Shown here: piece after piece, positions 12,952 through 24,300 of the stretch
Numbering within the stretch: the first letter of the stretch is position 1
Layout of the letters: each line of letters starts with the position of its first letter
Source: Dastarcus helophoroides
Taxonomy: Eukaryota; Arthropoda; Insecta; Coleoptera; Bothrideridae
Assembly: GCA_028583605.1 (NCBI GenBank)
Contig: CM053330.1
Span: 21,974,129 to 22,038,128 of the forward strand
Direction: 5' to 3'
DNA length: 64,000 nt
The notes under the pieces: generated by a model
What the model saw: the letters and a program-made list of their open reading frames with translations, nothing else
What the model was told of the DNA's origin: nothing
Databases searched by the model: none
Position numbers and translations under genes: made by a program

Positions 12952-13189
12952 TATCCGTTTAATACAAAAGTGCCTGGCTTAGAAGTTACAAGCCTTCAAA
13001 GAAAAACATTTTTTTGTTTTGGGTATAATTGAGAAATGAAACGTCAAAACATGTTGAATTTTGGTATAGTTATGTCTCAGATAAGTACAAGTATTACGAA
13101 GGAGTAACTAGCGTCGAAGGCGTTGTAGAGGGCACTGTCGGCAGTTTTTTTGCATCTTATTTTTATCGAATTTTTTTGCTGGTCTTCTT

Positions 13190-13880
13190 GTGTTACGTCC
13201 AATTCTGATACTGTCCAATACTACCGGTGTCACAGAGGTGGCTTTTTCACTTCACGTGGGAACATTTTAAGGCATATAAAAGTAAATGGATCTAATAAAA
13301 TCAATGGTAATTGCCCATCCAAAATTGATATTGCGGTGAATAGTCAAAATGGTGAAGTAACAGCTAAAGTCATGTAGGTCATCAAATGGATTTAGGACGA
13401 ATACCTCTTATCAACAGTCGAAAGAAAAGCTGTTGCCCAGAAATTAAGCCAAAAAATTTGATTCGATAAGGTACTAAATAATATTAGAGATAAGGTTAGT
13501 GATATTGACAATCTTGAAAAAATTCATCTACAGAACCGAAAAGATTGAGCAACTATGTAACTTGAAAAATGACTCAGCTTCATCTTTAAGGACTGCTTGT
13601 ACTGAAGAAATAAGTTTAGAAGAGTATAAAAATAAAATATTGGACACTGTTCAGTTCATTCTCAGTGAAGTTCAAACAACTATAAAGATTGTCAAGTACT
13701 TGAAAATGTAGTGAAGCCGGTTCTTGCAGCTATTGTAACAAATCAAGAAACAAGTTCGAATAAAGCACAAACGTTTGAAACCAAGTCCATCAACAATAAA
13801 AGAAAAATCGCTACCTCCGATAAAGTCAAAAATAGTATAGCAGCGAGTCTTATAGATTCTAATATTGTTTTTATAATTTA
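13190..13880 (+). pseudogene. Decayed MULE-like / zinc-finger transposon protein
   Basis: The frame reads CHRGGFFTSRGNILRHIKVN, GSNKINGNCPSKIDI, a stop, then in shifted frames LSTVERKAVAQKLSQ, FDKVLNNIRDKVSD and LEKIHLQNRKDWA. This block order (Cys/His segment, NGxCP, VERxxxAxKL, RDxVxxxxLERIHLLxRKDL) is that of the N-terminal part of a transposase-associated protein common in insect genomes. I associate it with MULE-like elements from memory of the family, without a search. Several stops and frameshifts show it is dead. Confidence 0.5.
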
Positions 13881-13984
13881 ACTTAAAAATAAAAACATTT
13901 ATTTAACAATTTTGATTTGTGTCCTTAATCAAATTGGCAAAATAGGGATTATTTATGGGAGAACATATGAAAAGGCACCAAAGA

Positions 13985-15763
13985 TACCGAGTGTTTATTT
14001 TAATTGGGAGGTTACCTTTATATGGAGTACTACTTATGAAGGCAAAGTGATTTTGTCGATGGGACTAATCGGGGCTAAACTATCTTCTAAAAATATTTTC
14101 AACTTCCCCCCATTACCGGTTATACCGGAAGTAGACATCAAGTTTCTTATTTTAAATGACAACCCCCAAATTTTATATTTTATTTGGATTTTACGTACAA
14201 AAATAAGGTGAGTTTGTGTATACATGTTTATTGCTACCTTTGATAGTTTCATAGATATTTCAATGACAAAAAAGAGGGTTATTTTGACTCTTTGTATCTT
14301 TTTTAGTATTTTTAGTAAAAACATGAAATTTGCGTTGAAGTCATGGAATATTAAAAAGACTCTAATAGCGTAATCAGATTTTACATTTATTATACAGGCT
14401 GATAGAAATTTTATAATTTTTATTGTTTTTGTTTCATTCAAAAAACTGTTTTTTAAATGGGAACTGTATGTATGTTTTTTAAACCTTCACATAAAAAGAA
14501 GAAAAAAGTTATGTTACTTATTTTTTAAAATTTTGTGCCGTTGTAGAGGTATTTCACATAAATCCCAAAATAAAAAGAATTAAACATCTCTTTTTTGTTC
14601 AAGTAGGAAATTAATTGTAGGCAATAAAAGCTTAAAGAATTAATCATAATACGTAATAGGAAAATAAAATAATTGACAAAAAATGTACATCAAGAACAAC
14701 AAGGACGGTCTTCTGTTTCAATACATTTAAAGGCATATTTTAAGATTTCGAATTGAGTAACCTTTTTAAGCACATCTGGTTGTTCCTTGTATTATGCTTG
14801 TGATGCAGTAGTCGTAAAAATAATCACTAAATAATATCCATTTCGATTTCCCTTATAAAATTTAACGCTTACAAATTCTGAGTTCTAATCTAACAGCATA
14901 GCAGTTAAAGGACGAATTTTCATGAACATTTGTTGTTGATTTTTATTACTCCAAAAATAAAAAGTCTGTTTAACAAACCATTTTTACGAAACTTACATTC
15001 GTGGCTCCGTAAACATTTTTCAATAAGTATTCTAACAACTAGCCAAAAACTCATTCGTCTTGTACGGTTATCTTTTAAATGTTATTTTTTTTTTTAAATT
15101 TTGTTGTCTACTACCAAGTTGCTACAAGCGAAAAAAAAGATATATTTTTCTTTTTTATTTTGAATAGTATCTCTGTAACGGTGCAGAATTTAAAAAATTA
15201 GTCATATAGCTTTTTTCTCCTTTTTACGTGAATAATCCAAAAATGATTAAAAAACGCAGTTTTCCTTTAAAAAAACAGAATTTTTTTGAATAAAACAAAA
15301 GCAACAAAGATCATAAAATTTCCATCACCCTGTTTAATAAATGTAAAACCTGATTGCGTTATTATAGTCTCCATAATATTCCATGACTTTGACCCAAATT
15401 TCATATTTTTTACTACAAATAATAAAAAAGATACAAAGAGTCAAAATAACCCTCTTTTCTGTCATTTTTTTTTCAAAAAATTGAAATATCTTTAGAACCA
15501 TCAAAGGTAGCAATAAACATGTATACCTAAACTCACCTTATTTTTTTTACGTAAAAACCAAATAAAGTATAAAATTTGGGGGTTGCTATTTAAAATAAAA
15601 AAGTTAATGTCTACTTCCGGTATAATCGGAAGTGGGAGGAAGTTGAAAATATTTTTAAAAGGTAGTTTAGCTTCGATTAGCCCCATCAACAAAATCAGTT
15701 TACCTTTATAATAGGTGATACTCCATATAAAGGTAACCTCCCAACTAAAAAAAACACCCGGTA
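13985..15763. mobile_element. Foldback element with arms of about 600 bp
   Basis: The left arm starts TACCGAGTGTTT...GGGAGGTTACCTTTATATGG (13985 onward). The right arm ends with its complement, CCATATAAAGGTAACCTCCC...AAACACCCGGTA (to 15763). The arms stay alignable inward through TTCAACTTCC, CCGGTTATACCGG/CCGGTATAATCGG, CCCAAATTTTATA, and GGGTTATTTTGACTC, to about 14600 and 15130. The loop of about 500 bp has no gene. The open frames in the arms (13912-14441, 15286-15692) mirror each other and show no domain, so I treat them as by-products of the palindrome. Confidence 0.85.
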
Positions 15764-16456
15764 TAATGCATGTCCTAGAAATAACTGGATATCAAAATAT
15801 AACTTTAGTGGGGAGCCATCCTTTTTTTTGTCAATTTTAAAATGACTAAATTTATTGAAAAGAAAACCACAGATTGAAGAAATGTTCAATTCCAAATTGT
15901 TCTTTAAATTTCAACTTTTTCTTTGAGATTTCATATTAAAATTCAAATATCATTTTTAAAAGTTCCGAGTTTTTTTTTAATTTACACTTTATTTTAAACT
16001 CGAAGTTTAAGCTTGAAATTTTTCAAAAATTAAAGAACTTTTTATGATTATTGAGTAAATAAATCGAAATAGGCATAAATGGAAATTTTAAGCATTTATT
16101 TCCATGTTAACCCCAAATTTCGATTTTATTGTTACAATTTTAAGAAAATAAAGTTGAGAGAAAAAGGTTGAGTTTCTAAAAATATTTTTTTAAATGTTAT
16201 CTAAAATGTTATGCTATCTCAATCGAAATTACAAATTTCATCTCAAAATCAATCTGTTTTTTGTAATTATGACTTTTGTCTGAACGTTTCAGTCTATCCT
16301 CAACATTTCATTTTAAAGTCGAAATCTAAAAAAATATAAAAATTTCTACTTTACATTTGAAACAGAAAAAAGATCCGAAAACTTTTTAAAAGATCTCGAA
16401 TTGGTTCTAAATTTTGACTTTTCTCTCGAATTTTCCACTTTAAAAAGTAAATTTTT

Positions 16457-16637
16457 AGGGATGTTTTGGAGCTCCCGTAACCGTAACCGAAACTATCGGA
16501 TATCTGAAATAAAAAAATGTCTGAATCCGTAACCGAAACCGATGTGAATGTTTCGGATAATTTTGGATATTATTTGAAATAAGTTGAAACAAACTAGTTG
16601 GTATGTCACGCGACCTTACTCACTACTGCCATGATCC
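16457..16637. mobile_element. hAT-type MITE remnant inside the array
   Basis: It begins TAGGGATGTTTTGGAGC and ends CTGCCATGATCCCTA, giving a short inverted terminus TAGGGAT. Between them lie repeated CCGTAACCGAAAC phrases. No matching 8-bp flanks were found, so the ends are approximate. Confidence 0.45.
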
Positions 16638-17477
16638 CTAACTACATTCCTTAACGTTCGACATGTTTTCAAAATTTCGAATTTTTTTTTGAAATTTCAA
16701 TATTTTTAATATTTTCATTTGTTCTATAATTTAGGCTTTTTGTGAAAATATGATTTTTTCTCAAAATGTTGCCTTCATTTCGAAATTTCAACTTTTTTAT
16801 GAAAATTTCGACCTTTTTCAAAGTTTAAATTTTTAACGTTTTTTTTTTAAATTTTCTTTTTAAAAAGTTCCACGTTTTTTAAAACTTTTACCTTTCGAGA
16901 ATGTCAGATTTCTCTGAAAATTTAACAATAAAAATTTTTGATAATGTTAAGTTTTTTGAAGGGTAGATTTTTTTCAAAATTGCGATTTTATTTAAAAATG
17001 TCGACCTTTTGCAAAAATTTGATTTCTTATCAAAACTTTTGTTGAGAATAACAACTTTTCTGAAAATTTGCACTGTTTTGCAAAATTTCTGCTTTTGAAA
17101 AATTCTCACCTTTTTGAAAATTTTACCTATATCTCAAAATTTAAATTTTTCTGATAATTTTTTAAATCAAAATTATGACTACTTTTTTAATTCCAGTTGT
17201 TTTAAAATATCGACTTTAAACATTTCCAACCTTTATTTAAATTGCAACTTTTTTTAAGTGCTGATTTTTGAAACTTTTTCCTGATTTTTTCATACATTCG
17301 ACTTTCAAAATTTCGACATTTATCGATTTTAGGTTTTTTAGAAATCTTAGCATTTCTAAATATCAAATTTTTTTTAAAAAAATTTAATTAAGCACAACTT
17401 TCTAGTTTTCAAAATTTCCATATATTTTTTTTTGAAAAGATCGACTTTTCTGACAATTTTATAAACTTTATAAAATA

Positions 17478-17530
17478 AACTAGCTGATAACCGCGCCTTC
17501 GCTTACGTGAAAAAAAGAGAAAGGATTCTT
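17478..17530 (+). mobile_element. RTE/SINE-like terminal fragment
   Basis: The sequence AACTAGCTGATAACCGCGCC...TTACGTGAAAAAAAGAG matches 22790-22845. The low-complexity array resumes directly after it, as in the other copy. Its role is inferred from that fuller copy. Confidence 0.5.
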
Positions 17531-19489
17531 TGGTCACTTTTTTGAAAATTTAGACTTTTCTGAAGAATTCAATTTTTATTGAAAATTTTGACTTATTTCC
17601 AAAATTTCGACAATAAAAACCCACTTTTTCTTTTCTCAAAATTGTGATTTTTTCTATAAATTTAATGATGTTGAAAAACTGACTTGAAAATTTCTACCCT
17701 GCTTTTTTCAATTCTCACCTTTATCCAACTTTTTGATCTTTTTTGAAAACTGAGACTTTTTTTCTAAAATTTAGACTTTTTCTTGCGGTTTCGACTTGTA
17801 TGTAGTAAATTGAACTATTATTTGAAAAATTCGATTTTTCTTAAATTTTCGCTTTTTTAAAAAATTAAATTTTTCTCAAAATTGGGACCTTTTTAATATT
17901 TTCGAACTTTTTTCAGAATTTTCACTTTTTTTTGAAAATTTGGAGCTTTTATCATCAAAATTTTGACTTTTTTGGCGAAGCAGTAACTTTTTCAGAATTT
18001 GATTTTTTTGAAAAATTACTTCCTTTTCTTAAAATTTCGACTTCTAATAAAAAATTTAACACAAAGTTTTTTCCTCCAAATTTCCACTTTTTTTCAAAAT
18101 TTTCGTTTTTTATATGATTACGTTAAAATATTTTTTTTGAAAACCTGTACCTTGTTTTTCAAAATTTCCACTTTTCCTTAAACTTTTTTTGATTTCTCAA
18201 CTTTTTTTGAAAAATCCCGAAAATTCTCATTTTTTTTGAAAAATTAGATATTTTTCAAAATTGCAACTTTGAAATTTTTGAAAATGTTATCCTTTTAATC
18301 ATTACAATTTGAACTTTTTTCAAAGATATGGTTTTTTTTTTAATTTAAAGTTTTTTCGAAATTTCTATCTTTTTTCAAAAGTACGACTTTTGTAAAAACT
18401 TCTACAGTTTTCCAAAATTTTGAAACTTCGGAGTTTTTTTAATTTTAACTTTTTGAAAACTTCGCCCATTTCAGACTTTTTAAAATTTTTTTGAAGAATA
18501 TAATTTTCCAAATTACGAATTTTTAAATTTTAAACGAATTCTACAAAACGATTAACTTTCGATTTTAAAACTGCCCAAATTCAAAACAATCTGAAAAAAA
18601 ATCGCAGCTTCGAGGTTAAAGTCGAAATTAAAAAAAAAGTGGTAAAGCGTAAACAAAACCAGATAAAAACTGGAAGTTTAAATTAGACATTTTCTAAGAA
18701 GTTATCATTTCAAGTTTACCGGCTCTAAATTGAAATATAAATGTTGTATTTTTTTCTTGAAATTTTAACTGAAATTTCAAATTTCTAGCAAAAATTTGGA
18801 ATAGTGAAATGTTACCGAAAATTTTAAGAAAAATGTCAAGTGCTGGGATTTTCAAAATCATTAGAATTTAGTTTTTCGAGAAAAATATTGGCATATTGAA
18901 ATTAAAGTGAAAAAAATTAATAAAACTCGAAATTTATTATTATTATTATATTATTTTTTTATTAAAATAATTTTTACTTTACCCTAAAGTTTGGGATTTT
19001 TTACAAATTTCGATTCCTTTTTCAAAATTTTATACATCATGTAACTTTCATCTCAAAATTGCGAGTTTACTTTAAATAACATTATTTTTTGAAAGTTGGA
19101 TTAGAAAGTTACAATTTAAATATTTTCTAAGAAAATGTTTACATTATTCTCAAAATTTCAAGCCAAATTCAATTTTAAGTTGTATAACTTGAATTTTTTT
19201 TCAAAATTTCAGGTTATTTTTTGAAATTTGGACTTTTTTCTCGAAATATTTCTTTCCTTTTCCTAAAATTTCGAAGATAAACATTTGTTGTTTTATTGTA
19301 AATTTGTTTTTTTTTTTCATTGAAGCATAACTTCCTGGTAATTTTTTTTGCAAATTCGAATTTTTCTGAAATTTTCAACTTTTTCTTCAGCACAAACACT
19401 CCAAATTTGTTTTTTCCTTTAACTTTGATTTTCCTTTTATAATCTGATACCCCTATTTTTTGGAAGTTATTAAGAACATACAAATTATG

Positions 19490-19610
19490 CGAACCGAAAT
19501 AAACAGTTATTTTTTTCCGGTTCTGTTCCGGTTTTCGTTCCGACAAAAATAACGGTTTTTTCGGTTTCTGGTTTTCGGTTCAATACCGATTCAAAGCCCG
19601 TGGATTTTTC
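19490..19610. other. CCGGTT-rich transposon scrap
   Basis: GC-richer phrases (GAACCGAAATAAACAG, TTCCGGTTCTGTTCCGG, GGTTTTCGGTTCAATACCGA) stand out from the array. They resemble the ACCGAAAC phrases at 16457-16637, so a second decayed copy of the same hAT-type MITE is likely. Confidence 0.35.
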
Positions 19611-21110
19611 ACACAATTTGCGACTTTTTAAAATTTCCAATTTTTCTGAAAATGTCGACTCCAAAATTCGGTGTATTTTTCATAATTTCGCCTTATTTTA
19701 AAAATTTGAAATTTCTTGAAAACGTGACTTATTTTTAAGTATTTATTTATTTTACAAATATTACTTCAAAATTTCAACATTTTTAAAATTTCAGCTGTTT
19801 AAAGAGTTTTTATATTTCAAAATGTTGACCCTTTTGCATGTCGGCTTTTTCAAATGTTTTTAATATCGAATTTTTTTACAAAATCGTGACCTTTTTTAAT
19901 AAAAGTTGTTAACAATAATTCAACAAATGAAAATTGGAAAAATAATTTCAATGATGCCATAGCCTGAAGGGCTTACCCTTAAAAGAGGTCATATTATGTA
20001 AGGGATATTCTTAAAATGACCTTAAAAAAGAATTAGGTTTAAGTTTTTTAACTACTGCTACCGTTTCTCTGCGTTTGAGGATCAGAATAGTTCCATATCA
20101 CCCGTATATTTAAGTTTTTAACATGAAACCCAAAATTTCGAAAAATTTTAACTTTTATCTGCAGTTTTGTACTTTTTTCTTTCACTTAAAACTCACGAGT
20201 ACAGAAAAAACCCAACAAAATTAGAAAATTAAATAGCACGCAAGTATAAACACAAAATTTAAAAATCATTGGAAGTCATCCTTAAATTTTGAATTAAAAG
20301 GCATTTCGAATTAATTTAAAGTGTAAGAAAAACTTCGAAAATTTTAAGTTTAGAATTTTAAATTACAATAAACGAAGCTTTAATTCTAATCTAAAAATGT
20401 CAATTTTTTTCTTGAAACGTCTTTGCTTTAAATTCAAAATTGTTGTTGTAAACTCTACATCTTTAGAAAAAACCTGTCCTGATTTGAACTTTTTCCTCGA
20501 ACTTCCTCAAAGCTTAAAAGGTGAGTTAAAGTTTTTGGAAAATTTCAAACCTTGAAATACAAAAATCGAAATTTGAATAAAGAAATTTCGAGATATTTTA
20601 CTATAAATTTGAACCCAAAAAAAAAACAAAAATTATAATTTTTCTCGATATATACTCTTATCAATTAATTATATCTACTAACAATGGAAGATTTTATTTT
20701 AACCAGAAAATTTCGAGGGTAATTTCTAAAACTAGGGTTTTTTTTAGAAGTGTTCAATTTCAATCTCACAATGTCGACCTTCTTTCTGGAACTCGTAGAA
20801 TGTTTTTGTAAAAGGTTTTTTTGTAATTTGTATATTTTCTCAAATTCTTAATTTCATTTTTTACTTCATTTTCCTTAATTTCAACTTTTGGAAATTGCAA
20901 ATTTAAATTTAAACCTGAGTTAACATTCATTTCAATTCGTACTTTTTTCTAAAAATTTGATTGTAAATTCGATTTTTTAGGACAACATTAAATCATTTCA
21001 AAACTGAAAATTTTCATCACTTTTGATAATACTTTAGGTCCACTCTAATCATGTAAGATGGTTTCACATAAGAGAAATTATTCAATAATAATGCTGAGAC
21101 TTATAAATGT

Positions 21111-21116
21111 TTTATT
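21111..21116 (-). terminator. Probable polyadenylation signal of CSB
   Basis: AATAAA on the minus strand, about 95 nt past the CSB stop codon, is the first canonical signal downstream. Confidence 0.6.
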
Positions 21117-21210
21117 AACAAAATGACAATAAAAATTCTTTAAAAAATATAATTAATCCTTACTTGTACTAAAACAATACTGAAAATATATTTCTGGGAC
21201 CTGCTATTCA

Positions 21211-21359
21211 CTACCATCTCCAGTTATCCAATCTGGATTTCCTTAATGCTTGTAAAGCTTTTTCTGCCCTTTCAGAAGCCTCAGATTGTATTCTTAAATT
21301 TCCTTCACGAACTTTTGGAACCTGCACAACTGAATCGTGTTCAAGGGCACCTGAAACAC
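21211..21359 (-). CDS. ERCC6: ERCC6 exon 13 (C-terminus)
   Basis: It encodes [20 protein letters not shown] and [20 protein letters not shown], then TAG. This is the C-terminal CSB region implicated in ubiquitin and polymerase binding in the family. A second in-phase acceptor at 21350 would remove three residues. The upstream one is preferred because it keeps the spacing seen in vertebrate CSB. Confidence 0.88.
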
Positions 21360-24300
21360 CTAGAACATTCATCTTGTTAATAATCTAGAAACGATATAAA
21401 AACATTCTAAATACCTTTAGTCAAGAGTTTACTTAAAACATAATCCGATTTTTCTGTATTTGTGCGCTTTATTTCCTTGTTCTTCTTGCATTCCGTTTTG
21501 ATTAAACCTTCAACTTTTTCGCCATCAATTTTGCCGCTATGATCGGTGAGGGTTTTACCAGTCTTGCATTTCTTTTTTCGCAACAACCTTTCTGAAATTT
21601 CTTTTTTAATTTCGACTGCTTTGTTTATATGTTTGTCCACTTTTTTCAAGCGTTTATCTGTATTTATTTGTTGGTACAATTGAGCTGTTTTCTCTGTATA
21701 TTCCAACGCTTTAGCAAAGCTACAGGGAGCTTCGCAATCGTCTACTCTATTAATTGTAGGATCGTCGCACTGTAGAGCTTTCAATCTATTTTCGATTAGT
21801 AATTCTTGAGGAGTAAGTTTTTTCAATTCGTTTTTTTCTTCCAACTTCTTCGATCGTTCCTCTTCTAGTTCTTTTTGATAAGGAGTTTTTATCACTTTTT
21901 TAGGTTCAAGACTTTTTGCAAGTTCATGAGCCAAGTTTCTCATGGCTTGAAGTTTATCCTCAGTAAAATTAATTTCTTCCAGATCATTTAACTTCTTCCT
22001 TTTTCGCTCAGATTTTTCCTTTATTTTTGCCTGTATTTTTATCTAAAAAAAATGGTTAAACACTGAAATTGTGGTTTTTTAGCTATAAATACCCTAGATT
22101 CCTGAAAAATGTTGGCAGTTTCTGGATTAGTGTCGGACGTATGTTCTTGGAGAGAAAAGAGATCATAGAGGTCAGAAGATTTAAAGATTTTTCGAGTTTT
22201 GGGGTCTATGAGTATTTTATTACTAAGAAGTTGTTTCCATACTTGCCGCTGATACATCTAAAAATAAAAGAAAAAAGGCGCTTTATTCTCATAAAACAAA
22301 ACTGATTTTAATCGGCGTATTCGATATATTTGACAATAATAGGTTAAGCTGCAATATTCTTTCAAATTTTAAATTATTTATTTATTTTATTTTCATGATT
22401 ATGATTTATGATGAAATTAAGCGAAAATGCAAATTTGAAATATGAATATTTATGAAGCATTTTTGACAGTTTAATATATGATAACGAACGCTTTCACGGC
22501 CAGAGTCACTGCAAGATATAGTTCTTCGGGGATTGGACGGTGTCTTAAAACGTTCGACGTTTTGCCCACCATCGTGGAAATACATGAAAATTACAATGAA
22601 ATACAAGAAATGAAAAAACAAAATTCAAAACGTCAGAATTTATTTATAACAAACCGGTTTAATATGATCTTTCACTTAAAATGAACAAATCTGTAAGGAT
22701 GGTTGAAGTACTACCGATTTCTTCGGTCCTGTGACGTTCTGCATAACTGGGCACTACTGTATTCTTATTTACTTTTTAGGTCTATCCATAACTAGCTGAT
22801 ACCCGCCCCGCGCCTTCGACCGCGTGAAAGAAAGGCAAGAATTCTCGGGTCACCTGTTTGGAAATTCCGACTTTTTTTGAAGAATTCGATTTTTACTGGG
22901 AATGTAGAATTATGTATTTTGAAAATTTCGACATTTTAAAATATCAACCTTTTTCAGAATGTCGACATTTTCTCATTCGACTCAATAAATTTCAAATTTT
23001 TTTGAAATGTTGACTTAATTTGGAAAATTTCGACTTTTTCCGAAGTTTTTTTTTTGAAAATTCCAGCTTTAAAATAATGATTTTTAGGTATATTTTGATT
23101 TTGTTTTTTGGAAACTTTATAATTTGTTTTTGTTAAAAAAATTCTTTTTTGCAAATTTGCTTTTCAATAGTTTAAATTTTTAATATTTTGACTTTATTTC
23201 GGAATTATTTTTAGAAAATTTTAGCTTTTCATCACATTTTTGACCATATTTTTGAAAATTTTGAGCTTTTTTCAAAATTTTCTTCCTGTTATCGAAAATG
23301 TTTTCAATGTTTTTTAAAATATTGACTCAAAATTTCATTGCAAACCTGACTGTTTTTAAATTCGATATTTATAAAACATTTTTATTCTAAATTCGAATTT
23401 CTGAAAGTAACAATTTTTTTAAAATCTGACTTCGATTTTTATTAAAAATCTGACTTCGATTTTTATTGAAAATCTTGACTTTTTTTAAACATTTCGATTT
23501 TATATTTTGAAAATTTTCGAATTTCCAATTTTCCATTTTTTTTAATTTCCACTTTTTCCAAATTTTAACTAAATTTGTAAATTTCAACTCTTTCACTATT
23601 TTAACTCTCTTTTGATTTATTTTACAATTTTTTGAAAATTTTAATACAAAATTTTGATTTCTCAAAATTTTGACTCTTTTTAAATTTTGTTTTTTTAGGT
23701 CTCACTCTGTTGAAATATTCCTTTATTGAAAACCACTTTTTTTAGTGTCCACTTTTGTTCAAATTTTTGGATTATTTCTCGAAGTTTTTGACATTTTTTT
23801 GAAATTTTGCCTTGTTTTCAAATGTTTCGCCTTTATAGTAGCAAATGGGTTTTCTAAAAATTTAAAAAATTCGACTTTTTTGAAAATTTTTACTTTCTTT
23901 AAAAACCGATTTTTTCTCACAATTCGATTTTTAAAATCTTCAAACTTTTTTAGAACGTTTACATTTTTTTGAAAATGTTAACCATTTTTCATCAAGTTTC
24001 GGCTTTTTCTAAAATATGATTTTTCCAGAATTTAAACTTTTTTCAAAATTTTAATTTTTTATGAAAATTTTGACTATTTTTCAAGAACTTTTACTTTTTT
24101 TTAAAACTTCAACTTTTATGTAGAAATGGTATTTTTATTTGAAAAATTGAAATTTGAAAATTTCCACATTTTCCAAAAATTAAATTTTTCTCAAAATTTT
24201 GTTTTTCGAACTTTTTTCAGTATTTTCACTTTTCCAATTTTTTTCAAAAATATCGACTTTTTCTCAAGTTTCGATCGTTATGTAGTAAACTAGATTTGTA

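Larger units (their letters stand above)
15764..21080. repeat. Low-complexity array of a degenerate ~20-nt unit
   Basis: More than 5 kb consists of loosely repeated phrases such as TTTTTGAAAATTTCGACTT and TTTTTTCTCAAAATTTCGAC. The unit is 17-22 nt, with strong divergence between copies. The core AAATTTCGA..TTTTT recurs hundreds of times. On this strand the T-rich version dominates up to about 20000. Open frames within it encode only Phe/Lys-rich low-complexity peptides and are not genes. Transposon scraps interrupt the array at 16457-16637, 17478-17530 and 19490-19610. Confidence 0.85.

Noticed and set aside
13912..14441. Overlapping open frames of 99 and 135 codons on opposite strands
   Set aside because: Both lie in one arm of a foldback element and are mirrored at 15286-15692. 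There is no domain, and composition is Ile/Lys/Phe-rich as expected from AT-rich DNA.
21407..21943. 178-codon frame as a separate Lys-rich protein gene
   Set aside because: It is the 3' part of ERCC6 exon 12. The frame continues upstream to the acceptor at 22042 and the phase fits both neighbours.
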